Source: Aphidius gifuensis (Eukaryota; Arthropoda; Insecta; Hymenoptera; Braconidae). Taken from it: DNA of 64,000 bases. The notes under the pieces are model-generated. The model made no database searches. It saw only the letters and a program-made list of their open reading frames with translations, and had not been told where the DNA came from. The DNA lies in assembly GCF_014905175.1 (NCBI RefSeq), contig NC_057792.1, forward strand, positions 1,736,001 to 1,800,000, written 5' to 3'. The position numbers and the translations under genes were made by a program. Position 1 is the stretch's first letter; the number at the start of each line of letters is the position of its first letter. Shown in pieces: positions 10,053 through 24,200 of this stretch.

Positions 10053-12980
10053 CTGAAAAATTTAAAAAAAGAAATATTAATTTTATAATTACGTTAAATT
10101 TAAATTTTAAATATAAAAATTTTATAATTTTACTTGATATATATATAAATAAAAAATATATAAAAGGTAATTAATAAAAAGAAATAAAAATTAAAAAAAA
10201 AATTTCAAATTGGCATGGGTTTTAACTGAAATACCGCGGTTCTCTTTGCTGTAATTTTCAAACGGTAAAATTGTTGGGTTGTCTTCGCCCTCAAACCAAT
10301 ATACGTAAAGTTTCATTTATATATATGTTTAAATTTACGCTGTATATCCAAATGTATAATATACCTTGGTAGGGTAAAAAAAAAAAAATTGCTGACGGGA
10401 TAATCGTGTATACTGGATAAAAGCATCGAGTCATTTGGGCTTGAGGCTCTCCTCTCTTCTCTCTTTGAACATTCACCATGAACCTCTAAGTGTTTGTGCA
10501 AGATAAAAAATATAATGATAAAGAACAGTGCGTTTGCGAATTTATCAATGTATATATACATTTTTTATATTGGAGTGTGTGTGATAATACATTTTGTAAT
10601 GCAAGTTTCATGTAACCCTTTTGTCTTGAGAATTCGGCGAGTGGATGACCCTTAATCTCAAGAGATCTTTAAAAAAAAAAATGTATATTGTTGCCGAAGA
10701 AATGTACCGAAAATAAAATTCTTTTAATTTTTTTTTTTGTTCAATTTAAATAATTAAAAATAACCCTTTAAAAAAAAAAACGATTTAAATTGTTGAATTA
10801 ATTTTCTGAATGTCTTTGTTCGTTGTAGAATTTTTTAATTAATAAAAATATAATTTTTTTATTTTTTATTAATTTATGGGATAATTATTATATGGAAAAA
10901 TGTTAAATATTTGTATTTATTATTTTTAGTAATTTTTTTTTATGTAATAAATTGATGATTTTAAACGATAGAAAGTTGAAAAATTTAAAAATTTAATTTT
11001 TTGTTTTTACAGTATAGACAAGTTAAGTGTCGAGTGTTTAGCAAATTATATATAAATAGGTGGGAGGTGTGAGATGAAATTAAAAAAATAAAAAATATAT
11101 ATGTGTTGAAGAGGAAGGTGTTTTGCCGTAGTTCATAACGGATAAGAACAGAAGATTACATCACGTTATTAATGCGAGAAGTTCGTTGACTGGTTTGAAT
11201 ATTATGCCCAGTGGTTTTGTATGTAATTTAAGAGAGTTGATCGTGACGATGAATAAATGAAACGTATATAATACACTGAACAACAGTTTAATAAACAAAA
11301 AAAACCAAATAAAATATTAATAAAAATCTTAAAAACCCAAAATTACAAATAACAGAAATAAAATTCATCTTATAATTTTCTTTTTATAAAAAAAATCTTT
11401 AAAACTATGTCAAATAGAGTGATAAAAATATTTTAACACTAATTTAAATTCTCATCCTTGATATGGATTCAAAATAATAATAATATAAAATAATAATTTA
11501 TCATTTATTCAGCTCAATATATTTTTTTTATTTATTCTTCTCAAATACAAGTTTAATTACCTCACCGAAAAGAGAAAAAAAAAAAAAGGTTGTTAGGGTC
11601 AATGGACCGAATTTGAAAAATGTATATATTTTTTTATTTCGAAGGATATATTGGACATTGGTGTTTAAAGTCAAGTCAATGATTTACACAAATAGAAATG
11701 GGTGTCATATTATATACAAGGTCATGACAAGACAAAATTATAAAAAATAAAAAAAACAGTGACTTCTGAAGAGATCATCAAACATCGATAGGCAATATAT
11801 CATATATGTACAGATAGAAAAAAAAGGTAACAAAAAAAATAAATATTATAAATATAATGATGAGAGAAAATAATTTAAAAAAAATATAATAATAAATTAA
11901 GTATATCTAACGTTGATGGAATACCAAAATCAGCTTCCGTTAGTATTACATATATCGGTCGATCGATGGATCAATCATCAATTGATTCATTGAATTCGAA
12001 TTTTATTTTTGCACGTTATTTTATATGAACTACTCATTCACCCTTCTCTGCACTTTATATATATATTTTTTTGATTTATAACGGCTTAAATATCAAACGA
12101 AAAAAAAAAATAAAATTCATGATTTTTTAGATTTAAAAAAAGCCAAAAATTCTCGATCAAATTTAATTAGAAAAAATCTAATTTAAATGGCTAATTTACA
12201 AAGAAAAAATAATAGATAAATAGAAAAAATTCTTGTGGAAATTATCGATATATTTTTGTATATAAAGAAATTTATTTTAAAAAAATTTTTTAAATATCAC
12301 GCTTTTTTTTTTTCATATAAATTTTAATATCAAAAGAATTATTGAATTATTTTTTTTTAATAAAATATTTATCATCAGGTATGTATAAATTATTTTTATT
12401 TTTTATAGACAGTTGTTTACTCGCCCGGGGGTCCTAACAACCACGAGAATATATTTTTTTTTCTACCAGGATGATCCAGGGTTATGGCGTTGGTGCAAAC
12501 GCACACACATCATTGGTTTAGTTGGTTACAAGAAACCGGTAATTTTTTATCCTCGTCTTTCACGTATTTTAACCCTTGCTTATTTCTATTTTTTATAATT
12601 TATTTATCATTTTTATATATATAAATTATGTTTTTTCTTTTACATTGACTACAGTTCATCATTGCGTGGGTGAATTAAACTGGACATTTACTTGAATTTA
12701 TATCTACTGAGAAAACATTTACACGTGGAGTGTCTTAAAACACACCTTAAATAAAAATAAATTGTCATTATTTTATTTTGACTAGAAGATTGAATAAAAT
12801 ATTTTTAAAATGATATAAAAATAGGACGAATTGAATATGATAATCATTATGTAAAATCTGGATAAATTTTTTTTCGATTATGTTAGCCACTTTTGAGTTG
12901 ACCAACTTTTGTAGGGCCAATTATTTTGCTACCGGTTTTAACGATAAACGATCTTCTCATGTAGATCCTCTCTTCAGGGC

Positions 12981-13011
12981 AAATAAATAAATAAATAAAT
13001 AAATAAATAAA
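12981..13011. repeat. (AAAT)n microsatellite
   Basis: About 7.75 uninterrupted AAAT units in intron 2. Confidence 0.9.
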
Positions 13012-13745
13012 GATTCACGATGCCAATCAATGTGTCAACGTTATCGCAACTTCAGGCGTTACATGCACATTCCACCAGGAAATAAATAAAAAACATAAAA
13101 AAAAAAACGATATTTATTATTATTAAAATAATTAATTCTATTTTTTTCATATAAAATCAATTAATATTAAAATTTATTTACAATAATTTCAAGAAACATA
13201 AAAAATAAAATTTATAAAAAAAAAAATAATTCTAATTTTACCAGGTATTGTTATAATTTTATTTTTTATTTGTTAAATAATTTTTTTCCAAGAAACTAAA
13301 AGTGCAAGGTGATGTATTTATGTCGAGTAAAAATTCCTCACCGCCAACCATATGCCTTGGTGAAAAAAAAAAAATTATTATAATAGTGTAAGAAAGACGA
13401 GTTAAAAAACATGAAAAAAATTATTTAAAAAAAAAAATACAATAATAATTTGAGAAGCATTTATTTTTCCTCGGTGTTGATTTCAAGTTTGCACCTGGTG
13501 ACATAAGTGTACAAGTGCAAATGACCAGACTCCTTGCAAATAACCAAATGAACACAATAAAATTTTTTAAATAAAAAAAAAATAAATAAAACAAACTAAA
13601 GTAAAAAATAGTTGATTTAAAAAATGTGCTTTGTATAAATGTCTTAATTCAAAAGAATTAAAAAAATATATGAAAAAAAAAAATACACGAAGAACAATTA
13701 ACCGTCCATTTCCGTCGTGCAAAAATTTAACAATGAACTTTGTGT

Positions 13746-13774
13746 TATCATCATCATCATCATCATCATCATCA
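13746..13774. repeat. (ATC)n microsatellite
   Basis: About nine perfect ATC units in intron 2, followed by AGCTCCTACCGG. Confidence 0.9.
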
Positions 13775-14584
13775 GCTCCTACCGGAAATAACTAGACAGG
13801 TGATATATATATTTTTTTTTCTTCATTATTTTAACCTTGAATAAAAAGTCTTAAAAAATTTATATTAAATAAATAAATAATAATAATATTACTGTTAATT
13901 ATAAAAAAAGTAAATTAATATTGAAAAATTATTCTCACGACCTTATCTACCACCCCATAAATATATTTGTCAGTCATATAACTGTGATCCTAATAAATCT
14001 CTAATGCTGTAAAACGGTTTCAATATCATAAGAACATGTCAAAGTGCCGAGACACGGTGTACAACAACTCGTTGTTTATATATAAATTTTTTTTATTATA
14101 TAAAAATTAATTCCAAGAAGTCATTTGAAATAAAAGATACATACAGACCAAGTGGTCAAAGAGATTTGAAATAATTTTTCACAATGTCTTTCTTCTACTT
14201 GTTGGTATATCAAGGTATAAACTTGATGATACTTCAACATCATCAGCATCATCATTATCATCAAGATATTTCTCATTCTCTTTTTCATGAGAGTCATCTT
14301 CTTTTTATTTTTCTTTTTCTTCTTGGGCAACATTGTATTCACATTTAATAGTATACAGGAAAAGTTTGTAATAATAATATAAAAAATATATATTTATACG
14401 AGACTGAAAAATGTTGATTTTACTTGTTGAGCTCTGATTTGTTGTGATTGTTTGTGATAAAAAAAAAAAAAGCTGAAGAAGTATATATTTGCTTGAGATA
14501 AAAATGGAAAAACGACAATGTTTTTTTTTGTAAATTCCATTGAACGACATCTGTTCAGAGTCGTTCCGCGTTCTATGCACGATC

Positions 14585-14656
14585 AAGACCACCATCATCA
14601 TCATCATGCTCATCATCATCATGATCATCATTATCATCAGCATCATTATTATCATC
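14585..14656. repeat. Imperfect CAT/ATC repeat
   Basis: CATCATCAT units interrupted by GCT, GAT and TTAT. They generate His-rich open frames on the + strand that are repeat artefacts. Confidence 0.75.
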
Positions 14657-16596
14657 AAACTTGTATTCATTCACTTATATATTTACTTGATAAAATATAT
14701 ATAAATACATATTTTTGTATAAATGTTTATTAATTTTTTTCTAAATAATTTTTACGTCAAAGTGTTGAGCAACAACACATTTAAATACCAATTTAATTTT
14801 TAAATTATATAACAAGCACATATAAATATTTATAATAATTTTTTATCTTAAAAAAAATACTCAAATATTTACTTGAATATTTAAAAATTTTTGTTATAAA
14901 AATAATAAAAATAGTAATAATGTTTTAAGTGAAAAATAATTTATTTTTTTTTGCTTTAAATTTAAATAAATAATTAAATATTTTTAATTATTATTTTTTG
15001 ATGTTAAAAGAATAAATTAAAAATCATTATTTCAATTTAAATTAACATTTAAGATATAAATTATTTTTAAAATGTAGAAAATTTTATTGAATTATATTTT
15101 TTTTTTAATTAATTTTTTATTTGATTAATAAGTTATTTATAGTGGCAACCCTTTGACTCAACTGCACGCAATCTTATTAAGTTAATTGATCTCGTAAATT
15201 AAACATCCCTAAATGAAAATAATTTTTTTTTTTTTTTATTTTTCTTAAAAACTTTGCATAATAAAAAATGTAAAAAATAAAAAAAAATTATTTAAAAAAC
15301 ATTTGTGACTTCCGGGATAAGTATACATGTTATATATTTGTGCTTGTGCTTTCTCGTATATATCGCGAGAAATACACTATATTTATATGACACTGTAGCA
15401 CGCATGAAACGTAAAATTTATGTCTCGTGTTCATTGAATTCGAGTAAATTATACTTAACGATATTTAAGTATGATATTTTTTATAATATTATAAATATAT
15501 TTTTTTAAATATAAATTTATTTAATCAAACAATAAATAATTGTATATTTTTTTTTTAAATATATATCACTGAATTAAGCCTGTTTTTAAAATTTAAAAAA
15601 ATAAAAAGAAAAGCTTTTTATTTCGGAAGAAATTTGATAGCAATTGATAAAGAAAAATAGAGGTATTTTTATGATCATGATATTTTAAATTATCCATCAA
15701 ATTTATCAAACTTTTTTGGACAAATTAGAGGACAAAAAATTCTTAGACAAATAGGTATAGATAAAAATTTCACTTGGCATTTTTAAAACATTTTTTAATA
15801 CAAAAAAAAATGGAAAAAATTGAAAATGCCAATTGTGATTTTAACTCAGTGATATATATTGAATTGATATGATTCAAAAGAAATGAGAAAAAAAAATTTT
15901 TTATAAACAAAATAATAATAAATACAAGTAAAATAAAAAAAAGGTGAAAAAATTCATGGAGTTGGAACAAGATAAATTGCGCATTTATTCACACAAGTTA
16001 TATACAAAGTCAGCAACAATGCAACTTGGTCCAAGTGAATTATTGGTACACCTAGGTTCCAGCTTTATTCTACATAAAAATATATATATCTCAAAGAAAA
16101 TTCAATGCCTCCCTTGTGCTCATGCGAAGTGTACTTCTTTCAAGCATTTATTAAATTTTTTCGTTTGTTAATATATTCTTTATATTTATTTTTTTTTTTG
16201 TTTTTACTTTTCATATATAATTTTTTTTTATTCAAGCTTCTCATCTGATGCAACACACACATGGAGACTTGGTGGCTTGTAAAATATATCAAGCACATAC
16301 CAACACTGTCGACTAACAAACCAGCACCAAGGATAATGTTACAATATGTCTTCAGGGTATATCTTGATTATCAGCTCTGATTTTTTAAATAATAATTTAT
16401 TATTATTTATTTTTTTATAATGTATCCGGGATAATTTTTTTTTTTTTTTTGATAATTTTTTTAACCGATAAATTATCGATAATAATTAATTGATTTTATA
16501 ATTTTTTATATTTTAATTATTTGCATTTAAGCAATTGAATTTTTTTATATGAAAAAAATTTTAAATTGTATTTTAAATTTATATAACGAGCACATT

Positions 16597-16613
16597 GGCG
16601 CGCTACGCGCGCC
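16597..16613. repeat. Perfect GC-rich hairpin beside the tandem array
   Basis: GGCGCGC TAC GCGCGCC forms 7-base arms around a 3-base loop. It is a striking all-GC stem in an AT-rich region, about 95 bases before the tandem array. Helitron-type elements end in such a hairpin, but I do not see the CTRR terminus at the usual distance on either strand. Confidence 0.75.
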
Positions 16614-16707
16614 TGTATCTATACCTTCTATAAGGTTCATTGTTCATTGATTTTATAAACACAAGTATTATCATAAAAAAAAAAGAATGAATAAATTGAC
16701 GAAAAGT

Positions 16708-17600
16708 TTTCAATTTATTTATTTACACATAAATCACACATAATTCACACGTAATTTTTAGTCTAATAACATCAAGATTGAATGTTTACTAAAAAAGTTG
16801 TGCTACCTTAATATGTCAATTTTAAAAAAAAATATTTAAAAAAATTTTGTTTTTGAATTATTTCTTCACACATAAAAAACACATAATTCGCACAAAATTT
16901 TAAGCCCAATTGCATCGAGATCCGATGATTATTAAAAAAGTTGTGCTAGCTTAATATGTCAATTTAAAAAAAAAATATAAAAAATATTAAAAAAAAATTT
17001 TCTTTCAAATTTATTTCTTCACACATAAAAAACACATAATTTACACAAAACTTCAAGCCTAATTGCATCGAGATCCGATGATTATTAAAAAAGTTGTGCT
17101 AGCTTAATATGTCAATTTTTAAAAAAAATATAAAAAATATTTAAAAAAATTTTCTTTCAAATTTATTTCTTCACACATAAAAAACACATAATTCGCACAA
17201 AATTTTAAGCTTAATTGCATCAAGATCCGATGATTATTGAGAAAGTTGTGCTAGCTTAATATTTGAATTTTAAAAAAAAATGTAAAAAATAAAAAAAAAA
17301 TTTTCTTTCAAATTTATTTCTTCACACATAAAAAACACATAATTCGCACAAAATTTTAAGCCTAATTGCATCGAGATTCGATGATTATTAAAAAAATTGT
17401 GCTAGCTTAATATGTCAATTTTTTAAAAAAATATTTAAAAAAATTTTCTTTCAAATTTATTTCTTCACACATAAAAAACACATAATTCGCACAAAATTTC
17501 AAGCCCAATTGCATCAAGATCTAATAATTATTAAAAAAGTTGTGCTAGCTTAATATGTCAATTTTTAAAAAAAACATAAAAAATATCAAAAAAAATTTTG
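16708..17600. repeat. Tandem array, six units of about 143-153 bases
   Basis: Six consecutive units are anchored by GTGCTAGCTTAATATGTCAA (first base at 16800, 16943, 17096, 17248, 17399 and 17542; the first copy reads GTGCTACC). Each unit also contains ACACATAAAAAACACATAAT, then AATTGCATCGAGATCCGATG, and ends in an A/T-rich linker of variable length. The first unit is the most diverged, as expected at an array edge. No ORF is present. This could be a small satellite block or the internal repeats of a Helitron/DINE-like element. Confidence 0.9.
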
Positions 17601-18679
17601 TTTACTCGCTTTTTTTTGTTGTTTTTTCGTTGCTAACGAAATAAATAAAAAAATAATAGAAAAAGGCAAACAGAAAGAAATTTGTATGAGAGTAAGTGAG
17701 AAAAAAACAATGACCAATCAAATGTCCGGAAGACCGATGATGTTTGTCCTTTTTATATTAGGATTTAATTTTTAAATATTATTTTATTTTTCAAGATAAA
17801 TATAATACTGGAGAAATTTTTTTTTCAATTTTCAATTGAGAAGTTTATTTAAGACAGATAAATTGTTTTTTAAAAAAAAATTACATTAACTAGAATTTAA
17901 AAAACATTTAATAAAAATTTTTATTAATGTAAAAAAAAAGGTATTTAAAAAAATATATATATTTCTAACCACAGAGAGAGACCTCTATCACTCGCATGCA
18001 ATTAAATGTCTGGATTGTAAAAAAAAAAAATTATATATTTGTCTGCACGATAGAAAATTCCATGTGAAATTAATTGGAATGATGCATTGCTTGAACACCA
18101 GATAAATAAAAAAAATATGTAAATCTTGTTTTAACATGTGAAAAATATTTTTTAAAATTATTTCTAACCCATCAGTGATATTACCGTTTACTTTAGCATT
18201 TTTTTATTTTTTTAAATTTATTTATTCTTTTGCATATCCTCACTTTACCTAAATTCTCAAACGCCTTTAAACATAAATATCTGACTCACAAAAAAAGGAG
18301 GAACAAACAAATTGTTTTTTATATAAATTTTTTTAAAATACTTTTTAAAATTCGCGTGGGACAAAAGCACCGTTGACGAGCCAATATAAATTTTGTCCAT
18401 AACGAATTTCCTTTTCGTCAAACTTGCAAGAAAAAAAAAATATATATAAAATTTATTCATGCGTGACTAAAGATATAACAAACGGTAATTTTATCAAAAA
18501 ATTTGACAAACAAACCTTGAAGAATTTGGTCCATAAAAATGGTCAGAAAAAAAAAATAAAATAGCGCATCTTTTGTGTTTATAACGTGTCTTATCATTGA
18601 TAATGTTAAAAAAAAAATAAAAAAACAAAAAAAAAAATATAGAATATAAAAAATATGATAAAGAGAATGCGTTGATTTA

Positions 18680-19350
18680 AACCGCCGCAAAAAGGAATCA
18701 CCTTTGCGTGGTGGTATTGAAATTATCTCGCTTGACTCCTCCTAATTCCACCTCTTTTACCCTCATCTTAACACAACTTATGCTATATGTTGTATACAGT
18801 AACACAGGCCATATCCATTCTTAGCAATCACGACTAATTCAAGAGTCATCACGAGCGTTCTAAATCGACCTGGGAAATTTTCTTTGGTGTTGAATTTATC
18901 ATGCAAAAGGTGGGAGTATAAAAAAAAAAAAAAAAATCATGTTCAAGAAGACTCTTTGTTGATCACTCTGAAAATTCATCCTTTATTTTATTTTTTCACT
19001 TGAAGCATCTTTTTTCATTTTCGTATTTGTCTTATTATTATTATCATATTTTTTTTCTTCTTCTTCTTGACTTTGAACATTTGTTCGAGCATTATATATA
19101 TATACCCTGAGTGGATATCCTCGTGTACATCGTGATTACCGTTAACTTGGGTCGATGAAGTGCGCGCGAAACTGAAACGGTTGAAGAAAATACAAAAAGA
19201 ATAGGAGCGAAGAAATTACAGGTACAAAAAAAAAAGAAATAAAAATCAACAAAGAAACTCAGTAATGTCAAGATTAAATTATGTGAATTAAATTATGTCA
19301 CTTTGTTCAAGTCACCCTTGGGGCGTGAAGAAGGTCGTGTGAAAAAAAAA
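18680..19350. other. GC-elevated intronic stretch
   Basis: Several hundred bases of mixed composition (for example CTTGACTCCTCCTAATTCC and GTTCTAAATCGACCTGGG) interrupted by A and T runs. No coherent ORF or splice pair is seen. It may be conserved non-coding DNA. Confidence 0.2.
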
Positions 19351-20951
19351 CTCGGTTATTAAATAATTTTGATAGTTATAATTTGTCTATTTTGTTATTT
19401 TTTCTAAAATATATATTTTCCATTATTTTCATCTTGATAATGTAAAAAAAAATAAAAAATTCTTTGTAGATATTTTAATGTAAAAAAAAAAAAAAACGAG
19501 TATATTTTAATTACAGGTTAACAAACGTTTCAGTAGTTTGCCGAAGGAAGTTGAGACAACACACAAACATACCAAGTATAATCATGAATAATTTTCACGG
19601 GTTAAAAAACACGCGGTGATTTTAAAATAAAGATATTCTCGTTAATTCCTTTGAATTATTTTCTAATATTTATTATAATTTATCTAAAAAATAATGAGAT
19701 TCATCCCTTTTAAAAAACATAAAGATTACTGACCTAAAAAGTTACATCATCATTTGATATTTTTTTTCATTTATTTTACAAGAATAAATGATGAAAATTA
19801 TTTGATAAAAATTCAAGATATTCCGTTAAGTTGTATATTGCAAATATCAGAAACAAAGACAAAGTTATTTTCACAACGACGACGATGGGGGATGAGGATG
19901 AGAATTGAATATGTTGAAGGTGGATTGTATGAGGTTAGGTAACGGTTGCTGTAGCAGTTAAGGAGCCGCTGTTACTTGGCCAAGAGGAGCAGACACGACG
20001 ACGTCTACCTTCAAGTGTGTCTTTTTTTTTTTTTTATTTATATTCCTCCTTTATCCTCCTCCTCCTCCTCCACACTTGCCAATATTAAATTCACTGTCTA
20101 TCCTCATACATAAACACATAAATAAAAATAAAAAAAAATGGAAATTAAATAAATAAAATAGTCAAGTTGTCAAGTGGCAAATCAACTGTCCCTTCTGTTT
20201 ATTTTTTATTTTTAATGCTCATGGGTTATTCGCGTCATTCACGGTGAAATATGGAACGATAGTTTATGTAGTTAATAGCATGGTCAAGATCAATCCAAGT
20301 GTATCAAAGTAGGTGGACACAAGATGCCATCGATACTGACAAACAAGATATTTATTTTTATCATCATCATCATTTCAATTATTTATTACTATTATTATTA
20401 TTATTATATTCTTTTATAACTTATTTTACACTTGGTTTTTTTGACTTGTTAAAAAATACTCCCACAAATGTTAAACGTCACCTCTTTGTTCAATGTTCAC
20501 CCTTTTAGCCCAGTTATTTACAATCCTTTTCCGGACTCGTGACTGGTATCACCTCAACTTCAATGAACAAGAGCAACAACAAAGATACGATGAGTTAAAA
20601 AATATATATATAAAATAAAAAGTTGACTTAATGTACATTGTAGATATACATTCAATGAGACAACAAGAAAAATAAATAATGACAACTTTAAATGACTCGT
20701 ATATATTTTTATTTTTTTTTTCTTTTCCAAGTATAATCATCAAGGAACCGCAACACTTTGAGTATTAAACATATATATTTATTGTGTGTGTGTTTATATT
20801 TTATTTATATATTTTATATATCCACAAAAACATTATGATTTTTTAAAATATCTACTTTAGAATATCTACTTTAAGAGGTGCATATGCACTTTGAGGATAA
20901 AACAAGATAAAAAAAAAAACATAAAAAAAAAAAAATAATAATATTGAGATG

Positions 20952-20994
20952 TGATGGTGATGATCATGATGATGATGATGAAGATGATGATGGT
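20952..20994. repeat. (GAT)n microsatellite, imperfect
   Basis: GATGGTGATGATCATGATGATG followed by further GAT and one GAA unit, in intron 2. Confidence 0.75.
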
Positions 20995-21029
20995 AGAATA
21001 TAAAAAAAAAATTAGAATGGTTTAACCGG

Positions 21030-21200
21030 GTGTGGGTTGTACCGTTTTCAAGTCCTCAAGATATAGCGCCCTCGAGACTAATGCAAAAAGGTATATGATT
21101 CGCCTACGGGTGATCTAACGATTAACGAGACAACAAACCGTTTTCTGGATGACCCTTTGGATGCAGGTAAGTGCGACCAAATGCCAACAATATTATACTC
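21030..21200 (+). other. GC-richer island with a strong + strand donor
   Basis: The sequence around CTCGAGACTAATGC and CGCCTACGGGTGATC is clearly less AT-rich than its flanks and ends in ATGCAG|GTAAGTG (21166/21167), a near-perfect donor. The upstream acceptor is unclear. It may be a first exon of an unannotated + strand transcript. Confidence 0.2.
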
Positions 21201-24200
21201 TTTGTTAGAGTTTATATAAAACGGTATTGAAAATTATATTTACAATCTCGTTATTATTATACTTTTTTTTTTTTATCTAAAATTTATACTAAAATTTGTA
21301 TTATTATTTATGAAAAATATTTTATTGCTATTATTTCTTTTCGATTATTATGATTGTTCATAATATCAAGAGAATTATTATTATATTTTTTTTCGAAATT
21401 GTTTTTTTTTTATAAAAGGGGGAAAGTTTTTGATTCATGATTATAATATATGTGATATATGCTACCAGTTATTTTTGTTTTAATTTTTTTATTTTACTCT
21501 CATCTCATTACCAGTGAGACCATTCTCACATCCGCAAACATACAGATGACCTCGACACACGGAAGGCATCGATCTCACTCCCATGCTCATTATTACCTTA
21601 CGATGCAAAATAATATATAAAATAATAATATGACTAGTTGGAATTTAGGCTTCTTGTAAAAATGAAAGTGTTGAAATGAAAAATAAAAAATAAAAAAGTA
21701 TTGTGACTTGTTAAATTGGAAGATGAGATACAGACAAAAGAAGACATATTTATTTATTTTTTGGTTCATTTATTATTATTTTTTTTTATTACCCAATAGC
21801 AATGAACATTAATCTACTGCCAATCTAAATTACATTCTATACACAATCTTTGTGTATTTATTATATTTTTATTTTCGGCGTAAATCAAAGTTACGGATCT
21901 CATCTGATCATCATCTTTTGAAATTTTTATTGCTCCATGGGGTTCGATCGAAGGAAGTACATATTTTTAATGTCGTAAGGTCAATATTATCACTCTCTTT
22001 TTTTTTTGTTTTCAAACAGACATAAAGATAATAATAATAATGATGATAAAACAAATTTAAATCCACGACCTAGTATACGATTTTTTTTTCCATCAGTATC
22101 TGTTTTACGAGGCAGTTCTTTTAGCATGTTATATACTTGTTATATATTTTTTTTTTTTCTCAATCTTCTTTGTTTATATTTGAGTGTGTACATTTTTTTT
22201 TGTGTTGTCGACATGACCTTCCCTGATGATCATTCAAAGTGCGGTGCGAGAGGACAAAGAGGATGTAGAATATATTTTTATTTTTTTATTTTTGATATTT
22301 CCCCATAGGTATCGTAGACATTAACTCGCGTGACCGGGATTTAGGTTCGCATGACCCCCTTTGCGGACAAGATGATCGTTTGAGAGTAACCGACCATTTT
22401 TAAAATAAAAAAAATATATTTAAAAAATACCTGGCACAGTTCCTAACCTCAAACGTTCCTCCCACCATTAGCATCATTATTTTATTTTTCATATTATTTC
22501 TAATTCAAAAAAATAGAAAAAAAATCATACATTCCGCATGAAATTATAGGAAATTAAGGGCAGATATTATTTCTTGACCATGACGCAATAATTTTTGACC
22601 TTCACCCAAAAGATTTATTGATGATTTTAATAGTACAATGGGACTTTGTAAGATGGATATAATTTCAGGCTATAAATGAGGCAATATTATCGAACGCCTG
22701 TTGAGACATTCATGATTGGCGCATTATTGTTGACCTCTGATCAGCCACAAAGACACGCCATCGTGATGTCTATTTATTTTATTCAATTTCTTCAACTATT
22801 TTTCCTTTTTTTTTTATGTCTATTTTTTATAGAAAAAATACTCTTTGTTCAGTGTTCATTCATCTTGTTGAGTATTGACTTTTTATAATAATTATTTGCT
22901 CAAAACTACGATTGGCATTTGCAGCTATTTCAAATTGTTATTATAATTATTAAAATTCATTAAACAAACTATCAGAAACTTGGAAAAATTATAAGCAAAA
23001 TTAACAGAGATTTTTTCGAAAACTTTTTTGAAATCGAAATCGAAACGAAAATGATCATTTTTCGATTTTTTCTAAACAATCTTTCCGTTGTATTATTTTA
23101 AATTTAGCATTACTTATGCATTTAACAATAAAAAATACAAAAACGTTTAGAACCAGGGCGAGTCTTTGAAAAAAAAAAAAAAGTTCAAAATTCAAAACGT
23201 AACACCGTGGGAGCGCGTGCGGTACTGTTTCACGGTTTCTTCCTCGTGAAAGTGATCCCCTTCTTTTACATTATCATGCATATTTTAGATTTTTTTTTTA
23301 AACGATAAGCCAAGATACATATACATCTTGTATATATTTAGTCTGTATATAATAGTATTTGCAAATTGTCCAAGTTATAAACAGACTATTTTAAAATGAT
23401 CACGTTTTACTCGACTTTGATAAGTATTACTGATAGATTGCGGCCATTTATTTTGTCTGCTAATATTATTGCATCGATTATACATGTATGTACTTGTTGT
23501 ATGTGTGTATGTTTATAATTTAATTGTATATGTGAGTCTACATCAGTGTGTATATGTCGATTAAAGAAAATATAAAGATTGATCATTTATGTGGCGCTTA
23601 TATGTAGTATTAAAATATAATTTCGTAATTATATATATATTGAAAGAACATTGGCGAGTTACGCGATGTATACCTCAGTTATTATACTTATATATACTAA
23701 ATGCATTATATCGCAAGGTATCATCTTTTCATACCAAAGATATATCCATTTTCATTGATCTTCTTCAATCTTTTTCTCTCAACTGATTACAATCAATAAT
23801 CATATGATTTATGAAAAAATTTAATTATATCATTCAATAAAACATAAATTTGTCATTCAATATTTATTATTTTATTATTATTTTTGTAAAACGAGTTTGA
23901 GATTTTTTTATAAATTATATATTAAGTTTATATTAAAAAATTTTAATTTTATTTTGCCTCTGGGTTTGAAAAAATTTGTAAATAAAATTGTTGATTTTTT
24001 TATTTCTTTGTTTAATGAAAATACTAGAAAACAGAGGGGTTTGTCTTGATCGATCACGATAAGTTCCTTTCACTACACGGTTTTAATGTAGATCAAATAG
24101 ACTAAAAAAAAAAAGTCAATGAGATAAAAAAAAATATGTTATTTGATAATGGTATCTGGCTTTTATCGTTTCGGCATTCAAAATCGTGCAATAATGGCAA

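Noticed and set aside
12361..12390. Juxtaposed acceptor/donor ATCATCAG|GTATGT on the + strand
   Set aside because: It is on the opposite strand to Shroom, and no + strand gene spans it. A similar + strand CCAG|GTAATT occurs at about 47170, so such weak pairs arise by chance.
14518..14733. His-rich + strand frame
   Set aside because: It is a translation of the CAT microsatellite at 14585-14656.
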